Positions 6,852-12,016 of a DNA stretch of 12,016 bases are shown piece by piece. The notes below the pieces were generated by a model. It was not told the DNA's origin, ran no database searches, and worked only from the letters and a program-made list of their open reading frames with translations. Both the position numbers and the translations under genes were made by a program. This DNA is from Flavobacteriales bacterium (GTDB taxonomy: Bacteria; Bacteroidota; Bacteroidia; DT-38): positions 2,896 through 14,911 of the forward strand of contig JABSPR010000014.1 in assembly GCA_013214975.1 (NCBI GenBank), written 5' to 3'. How positions within the stretch are numbered: the first letter of the stretch is position 1; every line of letters starts with the position of its first letter.

Positions 6852-7376
6852 CTAAACTTTCCTGGCATTAAAGCCGAACATAATGCTTATCCGAACTCCC
6901 TTTGGAGAAGGAACTACCGCCAGGTTAATTGGGAAATTAATGCCGTTCTTAGTTAAAGTATAGCCAACAGTGAAGGCAAACCCGATACCTGACAATGATA
7001 GGTTAGGTCCAAAGGCAAATTCTGTGCCCTCTCCACTTCGTAATCCAATTAACCCCGATAGACTAGGTAGAAATAGCCCTTGTTCTAAACCTCCAATCAA
7101 AACAACACCCTCTATAAGCCCCGAAGTTCCAGAAGGAAGCGTAAAAAACCTGCTTTCAAATTGCCAACCAAATTGTGTAATCACCGGTGCTGCTCCAAAT
7201 TTATTCTTCAATGTAGAAGTTAGTTCTCCATTCGTAATGTAAGTAACACCTAATCGTGGTCCATTTAGGTTTACTGTAGGAACCACTTCAGTTGTATCAA
7301 ATTGTGCCAAGCTAGTTATTGAAACTAGTATTCCTGCTATTGTCAATTTGAATATTTTAAACACTTCGTTTTTCAT
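6852..7376 (-). CDS. exported protein of unknown function, Gly-rich and probably beta-structured
   Basis: The 174-residue protein has a signal peptide (Lys-rich start, hydrophobic residues 11-23, likely cleavage after SLAQ at residue 25). The mature part is rich in Gly, Phe, Leu and Ser, with repeated short amphipathic strands such as GPRLGVTYIT, SGLIEGVVLIGGLEQGLFLPSL and LSGIGFAFTVGYTLT. It ends in NFPINLAVVPSPKGVRISIMFGFN, a strand-turn-strand close. This is consistent with a small beta-barrel or other envelope protein, and I have the impression of related proteins of similar length in Bacteroidota. I cannot assign a function. It lies 121 bases downstream of gldH in the same direction, so it could be cotranscribed or have its own promoter. 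A bidirectional terminator follows its stop. Confidence 0.75.
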   Translation of the reverse strand: MKNEVFKIFKLTIAGILVSITSLAQFDTTEVVPTVNLNGPRLGVTYITNGELTSTLKNKFGAAPVITQFGWQFESRFFTLPSGTSGLIEGVVLIGGLEQGLFLPSLSGLIGLRSGEGTEFAFGPNLSLSGIGFAFTVGYTLTKNGINFPINLAVVPSPKGVRISIMFGFNARKV

Positions 7377-7497
7377 AATTCTATTTTTAATTATAAACCC
7401 AAATTAGCCCACCACTTGATATGTTGCTAATTGAATAGTACAAAAGCTCTTCAATTATTTTGCATATAACACAAATCAAGACTATTTAATTGATGGC

Positions 7498-7965
7498 CTA
7501 CTTGATTACCTTATCCAAGAACAAACCTATTTCCATAGTAAAGCCTAAAGGATCTTGCGGCATAAGGTGTTCTGTTTTATATAGATACATTCCACTTTTG
7601 GAATATTCCTTATCAGCCTCAATTATTTGTTCAACATCCCAAATATCATATCCAGGTTCTCCTATGTAATCTCCGTTCTCCTCTCTAACGGCAATCTCAT
7701 ATACCTCCACAGTCTCCTCACCAAAAGAATTAGTCTCTGTTATTTGAAGATTCACCGTATTAAAAGGGTAACCATGAACGTATCTAAAGGCAACGCCCAA
7801 ATTATACAGAATGGAAGTATCATCTACGCGAATCTCAAACTCACGAAAATCAGATTTCTTCCACTCCAGATTGGGCGAAAGTGGTTCGTTGTCACGATAG
7901 ATTCGATTCTCATTACAAGCTGTGAAGAAAAACGCTACAAGTAATAATATTACCGTGTATTTCAT
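7498..7965 (-). CDS. gldH: gliding-motility lipoprotein GldH
   Basis: The 155-residue protein starts with a lipoprotein signal (hydrophobic 4-13, lipobox FTAC with Cys17 as the lipidation site). After it come the features I associate with GldH: NRIYRDNEPL, W35-x-K, EFEIRVDDTSILYNLGVAFR (43-62), Y66-P67 in HGYPFNTVNLQITET, YEIAVREENGDYIGEPGYDI (89-108), a YSKSGMYLYKTEHLM segment and DPLGFTMEIGLFLDK at the end. GldH is an envelope lipoprotein needed for gliding and for the type IX secretion machinery in Flavobacterium. Its length is close to that of known GldH proteins. It is not next to other gld or holB-type genes here, which is unremarkable because gld genes are scattered in Bacteroidota. 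The C-terminus is more diverged than the centre. Confidence 0.75.
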   Translation of the reverse strand: MKYTVILLLVAFFFTACNENRIYRDNEPLSPNLEWKKSDFREFEIRVDDTSILYNLGVAFRYVHGYPFNTVNLQITETNSFGEETVEVYEIAVREENGDYIGEPGYDIWDVEQIIEADKEYSKSGMYLYKTEHLMPQDPLGFTMEIGLFLDKVIK

Positions 7966-7982
7966 AGTTTGGTTGTTTACTA

Positions 7983-7990
7983 CGAAAGTA
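7983..7990 (-). promoter_or_regulatory. weak candidate -7 element for gldH
   Basis: The minus strand reads TACTTTCG, one mismatch from TAnnTTTG, 18 bases upstream of the gldH ATG. The implied leader is only about 10-13 bases and no -33 element was recognised, so this is a tentative call. Confidence 0.25.
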
Positions 7991-8400
7991 CAATTTAATG
8001 TAGATTAGGCTTATTATCAAGAGACTCTACAATGCTTTATCAATTCAGTACAACTTTCTATTACCCAATTAAAAATAAAAGAGACTAGTTGAATTAGACA
8101 GCCAGTAACTACATACACCTTAACTTTATATATAATCATCTAACACTCTAAGTTTCTTCTTTATACAATATAATAAACTAATATATAACGAAGGAAAATT
8201 GGAGATTACCAACTTACAATCAAAGCGAATCCCCGCGGCTTATTTTATATTCAAAACAAGTGCTATGCGCAAACTCAGATAACACATAATTATGGCCGAT
8301 CTACAATTAACCGACAACACGCTAATCCAGAAAACATCACTCAAACCTTGCGTAAGTATCACAGCTATAGTGAGTAAAAACCGAAGAAACCCCACGTGTT

Positions 8401-8426
8401 ATTGTTTAACAATAAAACTAAACAAT
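8401..8426. repeat. 8-bp inverted repeat upstream of trkA
   Basis: ATTGTTTA (8401-8408) and TAAACAAT (8419-8426) are perfect inverted copies separated by 10 bases. The site lies about 75 bases upstream of the trkA -7 element, where an activator or repressor could bind. The repeats are A/T-rich, so chance is possible. Confidence 0.3.
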
Positions 8427-8497
8427 CTCTTAACCTAGTTGCCTAGTAATGAGAATAAAAATATCTATGCGGCTGGCGTATCAATGCTTTTAATAGA

Positions 8498-8505
8498 TAC
8501 ATTTG
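8498..8505 (+). promoter_or_regulatory. -7 promoter element for trkA-trkH
   Basis: TACATTTG matches TAnnTTTG fully and ends 23 bases before the trkA ATG, predicting a leader of about 15-20 bases that includes a T-rich tract. No TTG was found at the expected -33 position. Confidence 0.55.
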
Positions 8506-8528
8506 CCTTCTTTTTTTAAGAAAATAAT

Positions 8529-9869
8529 ATGCGAATTGTAATAGCAGGTGCGGGACAGGTAGGCTTTCATTTAGCAAAAATGCTAACGAAAGAACAGCAT
8601 AATATTACCATAGTTGATCGCGATAAAAAACTTCTTGATCAAGCTAGTAGTCAGTTAGATGTATTAACCGTTCGGGGTAATGTAAATAGAATTAATGTTC
8701 TAAAAGATGCGAACATTGATAAAGCCGACCTTTTAATAGCAGTTACAGCTCTCGAAGAAACCAACATCACAGCTTGCGCCCTTGGTAAGCAACTAGGTGC
8801 TAAACGTACTATTGCAAGAATAAACAATGCTGGTTACCAGGAAGATAACAACGAAATAGATTTTAAGAAATTAGGTATAGATCACCTTGTATACCCTGCA
8901 GAGTTAGTAGTAGATGAGATTATCCAACTTTTAAAGAGGTCTGGTGTTTCTGATATTCATGAGTTCTCCGGAGGCAAGCTATCTCTAATTGGCGTAGTCC
9001 TAGACGAGAACGCCCCTGCCCTTAACAAATCTCTAATCGAAGTAACCCGAATGCTCGATAGGGTAAACTTTACCCTTGTTGCTATCCACAGGAAAAACGA
9101 AACTATTATTCCTCGTGGTAACACCGTTTTCGAATTGCACGACCACGTATACATGATAACCCCTCCAGAGGAAATTGATTACCTCATGTATCTTGGGGGC
9201 AAGAAGCAGATTAAGATTGAAAAGATCATGATATTAGGTGGTTCTAAAATCGGAGCATTGGCTTGCGAAAAGCTTCAAAAGAAACACCAGATAAAACTTA
9301 TCGATAAAAACAGAGAAGAATGCTTTGAATTGGCCAATGATCTTAGCGAAACACTTGTTCTTAACGGTGATGGCAGAGATGTTGAGTTCTTGGAAGAAGA
9401 AGGAATTAAAGACATGGATGCCTTTATTGCGGTATCTGGCGATTCAGAAACAAACATTATCTCAAGCTTGGTTGCAAAGAACCACGGCGTGAGAGAAACC
9501 ATTGCATTAGTTGACAACATTGACTACATCAACCTTTCGCAAAACATGGGTGTGGATACTCTAATCAACAAGAAACTAACTGCGGCAAGCTTCATCTCCA
9601 AGTTTATCCGAGAGGGTGAATTAACAGAAACCAGAACCCTTGCTGGTGCTAATGCGGAGGTATTGGAATATGTAGTTAAGCCAGATTCTAAGATTGCAGA
9701 CAAGAATGTAAAAGACATTAGCTTTCCGCGTGGTGCTATTGTAGGAGGTGTAATTAGAGGTAATAAAGGCTTTATTGTAAACAGCAAGCTTACTATCCTA
9801 CCAGAAGATGAAGTTGTTGTATTCGCGCTACCAGAAGCGATCTCGGACGTTGACAAGCTTTTCAAATAA
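8529..9869 (+). CDS. trkA: TrkA, regulatory subunit of the Trk potassium uptake system
   Basis: The 446-residue cytoplasmic protein contains two tandem RCK units, as in E. coli TrkA (458 residues). The first Rossmann-like RCK-N domain (1-120) has the nucleotide-binding G7-x-G9-x-x-G12 loop (GAGQVG) and an acidic D30 at the end of strand 2 (IVDRDKK). It is followed by a TrkA-C domain at about 140-220. The second RCK-N domain (229-345) carries a less canonical GGSKIG loop (237-242) and D259 (LIDKNREE), followed by TrkA-C at about 365-444. TrkA binds NAD(H) or ATP/ADP and gates the TrkH channel. The gene is directly upstream of trkH with a 10-bp gap, so the two are cotranscribed from the promoter at 8498-8505. 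The second GGSKIG loop may bind nucleotide differently from the first. The ATG matches the family N-terminus exactly. Confidence 0.97.
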   Translation: MRIVIAGAGQVGFHLAKMLTKEQHNITIVDRDKKLLDQASSQLDVLTVRGNVNRINVLKDANIDKADLLIAVTALEETNITACALGKQLGAKRTIARINNAGYQEDNNEIDFKKLGIDHLVYPAELVVDEIIQLLKRSGVSDIHEFSGGKLSLIGVVLDENAPALNKSLIEVTRMLDRVNFTLVAIHRKNETIIPRGNTVFELHDHVYMITPPEEIDYLMYLGGKKQIKIEKIMILGGSKIGALACEKLQKKHQIKLIDKNREECFELANDLSETLVLNGDGRDVEFLEEEGIKDMDAFIAVSGDSETNIISSLVAKNHGVRETIALVDNIDYINLSQNMGVDTLINKKLTAASFISKFIREGELTETRTLAGANAEVLEYVVKPDSKIADKNVKDISFPRGAIVGGVIRGNKGFIVNSKLTILPEDEVVVFALPEAISDVDKLFK

Positions 9870-9879
9870 ATAGCAGACC

Positions 9880-11325
9880 ATGTTTAATTTTAGATTAATC
9901 GGCAACATACTAGGTCTACTATTAATTATCTACGGGATGTTAATGCTTACATCTCTTTCGGCATCACTCCTATTGGATTGCACAGCAACAAGCTCCATAC
10001 TATGGTCATCGGGAATTACCTGTTTTACCGGCCTACTACTCTGGTTTACTACTAGAAACTCGTCTTCCGAAATTTCTAAACGCGAAGGCTACATTATCGT
10101 TACACTATGCTGGTTCGCAATGGGCGCATTCGGTGCACTCCCATTTTTAATAAGTGGAGTAACTACAAGCTTTACAGATGCATTCTTCGAGTCTATTTCT
10201 GGCTTAACGACTACAGGGTCAACGATTTTTACAGACCTCAAAGAAATACCAGCTGGCATTCTTTTTTGGCGTAGCATGACGCAATGGGTTGGGGGAATGG
10301 GAATTATTCTACTCTCTCTAGCCATACTCCCTCTCTTAGGTATTGGTGGTATGCAGCTCTTTGTAGCTGAGGTTCCAGGAGTATCTCCAGACAAAATACA
10401 CCCAAGAGTAAAAGAAATGGCTAAACGACTATGGGGAGTTTACGTTCTACTTACAGGAACTGAAACGCTCTTGCTTTGGCTAGCTGGCATGACTCCTTTT
10501 GAAGCCATTAACCACGCTATGACTACAATGGCAACCGGAGGATTCTCAACAGAGAACGCAAGCATTGCTGCATTTGGACCAGCGATACAATATATCATTA
10601 CCGGTTTTATGTTCTTAGCAGGTGTGAGTTTTTCACTGCACTACTTCTTCCTTAATGGAAAATTCAAAAAAATGTTTGGCAATGACGAACTTAAATTTTA
10701 CGCCACAGGATCTCTTTTAATCGGCTTAGGCGTTGGGTTAATGCTTTTCATACTTGGAGACACCCAATTAGAAGAATCGTTCAGGAACGGCTTATTTATG
10801 GTTGTCTCGGTAGTTACTACCACCGGGTATGTTACATTCGACTATACTGCATTAACACATGGATTAACCTTCTTGTTTCTTTTGTTAATGTTTGTGGGTG
10901 GTTGCTCGGGTTCTACTGCAGGTGGAATAAAAGTGGTTCGGATTACTATACTTATTAAAAACACCTTCTTAGAATTAAAGCGGATGGTACACCCTAGTGC
11001 TATTATTGCAGTTAGACTTAACAGCCAATCGGTTCCAGAAAAGATAATATTAGCTGTAGTAGCTTTTGCGATATACTACTTTACCATTTTCGTTACTAGC
11101 ACGCTTATCATGACGTTTGTTGGGTTAGACATCCTATCTGCTGTTGGTGCTGTAGCATCTAGCCTTGGCAACATCGGCCCTGGTATTGGAATGGTTGGTC
11201 CGATGGAAACATTTGCAGAAATACCAACTGCTGGTAAATGGATACTCTCCATCTTAATGATTATTGGAAGGTTGGAAATCTTTACGGTTCTAATTCTCTT
11301 CAGTCGTTCTTTCTGGCGCAAATAA
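9880..11325 (+). CDS. trkH: TrkH, membrane channel subunit of the Trk potassium uptake system
   Basis: The 481-residue membrane protein (E. coli TrkH has 483) has the fourfold M1-P-M2 architecture of the Trk/Ktr/HKT superfamily. The four selectivity-filter loops are recognisable: SGLTTTGSTIF around G113, TTMATGGFSTE around G220, VVTTTGYVTFDY around G316, and SSLGNIGPGIG around G430. Other family marks are RSMTQWVGGMGIILL (131-145), the VGGCSGSTAGGIKVVRI segment (339-355) that forms the gating loop region of the third repeat, and the FEAINHAMTTMATGG helix-loop. The C-terminus WILSILMIIGRLEIFTVLILF is also typical. It moves K+ into the cell and is gated by TrkA. The start at 9880 lies 10 bases after the trkA stop, and no alternative start fits the first membrane segment better. 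Confidence 0.97.
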   Translation: MFNFRLIGNILGLLLIIYGMLMLTSLSASLLLDCTATSSILWSSGITCFTGLLLWFTTRNSSSEISKREGYIIVTLCWFAMGAFGALPFLISGVTTSFTDAFFESISGLTTTGSTIFTDLKEIPAGILFWRSMTQWVGGMGIILLSLAILPLLGIGGMQLFVAEVPGVSPDKIHPRVKEMAKRLWGVYVLLTGTETLLLWLAGMTPFEAINHAMTTMATGGFSTENASIAAFGPAIQYIITGFMFLAGVSFSLHYFFLNGKFKKMFGNDELKFYATGSLLIGLGVGLMLFILGDTQLEESFRNGLFMVVSVVTTTGYVTFDYTALTHGLTFLFLLLMFVGGCSGSTAGGIKVVRITILIKNTFLELKRMVHPSAIIAVRLNSQSVPEKIILAVVAFAIYYFTIFVTSTLIMTFVGLDILSAVGAVASSLGNIGPGIGMVGPMETFAEIPTAGKWILSILMIIGRLEIFTVLILFSRSFWRK

Positions 11326-11381
11326 AAAGAGATCCGAAGACTCCTTAGACCAACTGTCAGTTCGAGTCTGTCATGATATTT

Positions 11382-11400
11382 ATCATCATGATGATTTTTT
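11382..11400 (+). terminator. weak candidate terminator of trkA-trkH
   Basis: A 14-base palindrome (11382-11395, ATCATCATGATGAT) can fold as a 5-bp stem with a 4-base loop and is followed by a run of six T beginning at 11395. The stem is short and A/T-rich, so efficient termination is doubtful. Confidence 0.35.
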
Positions 11401-11480
11401 CTTCAAAAACTGTATCGAGAACACAGCAGGTTTTAATACTACCTATTTCAAAACTTTATTCTCGACACTTTGTGTAAAGA

Positions 11481-11509
11481 ACACAAAACTCGAACTGATA
11501 GTTTTGTGT
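11481..11509. repeat. perfect 9-bp hairpin that excludes the large outer stem
   Basis: ACACAAAAC (11481-11489) and GTTTTGTGT (11501-11509) pair perfectly around an 11-base loop. The loop contains most of the right arm of the long-range repeat (11488-11503), so forming this hairpin disrupts that stem and also the 11469-11487 hairpin. Confidence 0.6.
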
Positions 11510-11550
11510 CTGTCTTACATTTTTATCAAACTGACAATGATTATTAAATA

Positions 11551-11581
11551 AAAAAGGCATCCTTGTAATAAGAATGCCTTT
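11551..11581 (-). terminator. intrinsic terminator of the SprB-repeat/T9SS gene
   Basis: AAAGGCAT (11553-11560) pairs with ATGCCTTT (11574-11581). Beyond one C-A mismatch the stem continues with about three more pairs around a small loop. Read on the minus strand the hairpin is followed by T-rich sequence ending in TTTATTTAA, the form of an intrinsic terminator, 23 bases after the stop codon at 11604. On the plus strand the trailing T tract is shorter, so it may act weakly in that direction too. Confidence 0.75.
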
Positions 11582-11603
11582 CTAATAATTTTAATATTCT
11601 GTA

Positions 11604-12016
11604 CTATTCAGAGATATAAACCTTCTTCGTTTCTATTACATCGCCAGAGTTATATCGAACAATGTAGACTCCCCTTTCTAATGATATTCCGCTATCAGAA
11701 GAAGACACTTGGATTGATTCAACCTTAGCACCGAGTATTGTAAATACATCTAAAGTACCTGAAGATGCTCTTGCAGAAACTTGATTCCCTTGTACACTTA
11801 TTACTTCAAAATACTTCTGTTCCGCTAAAGAAACAGGATAGCTGACTTCGCTAGAATCGGTATCATTACAGCCATTTGCATCAGTTACCGTTACACTATA
11901 CATTGCTGCGACTAATCCAGAAATAGTTTGAGTAAAGTCAGCGGTATTCCAAACATAGGTATATGGCATTATACCGCCAGTTACATTTGCTGTGGCAGTG
12001 CCATCCAATGCGCCAC
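11604..12016 (-). CDS. C-terminal end of a SprB-repeat protein with a type IX secretion sorting domain, cut by the right window edge
   Basis: About 137 codons are visible and the frame stays open at the edge; a TTG at 12008 is internal, not the start. Residues near the edge (DGTATANVTGGIMPYTYVWN, then TISGLVAAMYSVTVTDANGC) are a SprB-type repeat of about 40 residues, a module repeated many times in gliding adhesins and other large Bacteroidota surface proteins. A linker (DSSEVSYPVSLAEQ) leads to a C-terminal domain of roughly 70 residues. Its closing ISLERGVYIVRYNSGD and ETKKVYISE match the type-A sorting signal of the type IX secretion system. The full protein is therefore exported across both membranes and attached to or released from the surface. 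It fits the presence of gldH in the window, since Gld proteins build that secretion route. The number of upstream repeats and the ligand cannot be seen. Confidence 0.9.
   Translation of the reverse strand, partial: GALDGTATANVTGGIMPYTYVWNTADFTQTISGLVAAMYSVTVTDANGCNDTDSSEVSYPVSLAEQKYFEVISVQGNQVSARASSGTLDVFTILGAKVESIQVSSSDSGISLERGVYIVRYNSGDVIETKKVYISE

Larger units (their letters stand above)
7966..8528. other. 563-bp region without a convincing gene, upstream of trkA
   Basis: This divergent interval separates gldH from trkA. It is AT-rich and has many stops in the frames I read. I saw no tRNA shape, no insertion-sequence ends and no riboswitch I could name. The only features I can point to are a -7-like site at each end (7983-7990 on minus, 8498-8505 on plus), the inverted repeat at 8401-8426, a CCGCGG palindrome near 8233-8238 and a 48-codon frame at 8292-8438 without start context or recognisable composition. 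It is longer than the other intergenic gaps in the window, so an unrecognised small RNA or a long trkA control region is possible. Confidence 0.5.
11352..11536. repeat. cluster of nested and competing inverted repeats after trkH (candidate structured RNA or small decayed element)
   Basis: Outer arms 11352-11367 and 11488-11503 pair over 16 bases with a single G-T wobble. Inside them TCGAGAA (11415-11421) pairs with TTCTCGA (11459-11465), and TTTGTGT (11469-11475) pairs with ACACAAA (11481-11487). The last stem directly abuts the outer right arm. A second possible hairpin, 11481-11509, uses the same bases and excludes both. TGTCAGTT (11355-11362) can alternatively pair with AACTGACA (11529-11536). 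Short direct repeats GTCTGTC (11366 and 11508) and AGAACACA (11418 and 11478) are also present. No coding frame fits. It could be a trkH 3' untranslated element, a small RNA, or a decayed mobile element with terminal inverted repeats. Confidence 0.6.

Noticed and set aside
8230..8240. CCGCGG palindrome as a possible regulatory or restriction-related site
   Set aside because: A single 6-base palindrome without partner repeats or position relative to a promoter; expected by chance.
8292..8438. 48-codon ATG frame on the plus strand in the gldH-trkA gap
   Set aside because: No ribosome-binding context, no recognisable domain or signal peptide, and a composition like translated noncoding AT-rich DNA.
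10089..10394. Minus-strand frame inside trkH
   Set aside because: Antisense shadow of a highly conserved channel gene; the protein lacks domain features.

Overview
The window looks like an AT-rich genome of the phylum Bacteroidota, probably a gliding or T9SS-bearing member of the Flavobacteriia or a related class. The evidence is a GldH-type gliding lipoprotein, a protein ending in a SprB-like repeat plus a type IX secretion (T9SS) C-terminal domain, a carboxypeptidase-regulatory-like domain in front of a YfbK-type VWA protein, and several promoters with the Bacteroidota -7 element TAnnTTTG. No tRNA, rRNA, CRISPR array, transposase or phage gene was seen.

Layout. (1) Positions 1-239 (-): start of a GlcG/HbpS-family gene running off the left edge. 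(2) 270-881 (+): an outer-membrane beta-barrel-like reading frame with no proper start or signal peptide, probably 5'-truncated. It converges with a SulP anion transporter at 888-2501 (-), with only 6 bp between the stops. (3) 2664-4746 (-): a three-gene unit transcribed in the order ECF sigma factor, membrane anti-sigma factor, LprI-like secreted protein. The first two genes overlap by 8 bp. Divergent from it, across a 97-bp intergenic region with a dyad, is an exported VWA/YfbK-like protein (4844-6769, +). (4) A strong bidirectional hairpin terminator (6786-6818) separates the VWA gene from a convergent small exported protein of unknown function (6852-7376, -), which lies downstream of gldH (7498-7965, -). 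(5) A 563-bp stretch without a convincing gene precedes trkA-trkH (8529-11325, +), a two-gene potassium uptake operon. (6) The 278 bp after trkH hold an unusual set of nested and mutually exclusive inverted repeats, then a terminator for the last gene, the 3' end of a large T9SS-exported SprB-repeat protein (11604 to the right edge, -).

How the parts work together. TrkA gates the TrkH channel and the pair forms one potassium importer. The sigma/anti-sigma/LprI unit and the divergent VWA gene look like a cell-envelope signalling module: the anti-sigma factor has a cytoplasmic zinc-finger-like motif, one membrane span, a long acidic stalk and a terminal beta-rich domain outside the inner membrane. 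The functional link to the VWA gene is inferred from gene order only. The rest is ordinary core and accessory genome. The observations most worth a second look are the structured region after trkH, the sigma/VWA module with its dyad, and the truncated barrel gene.
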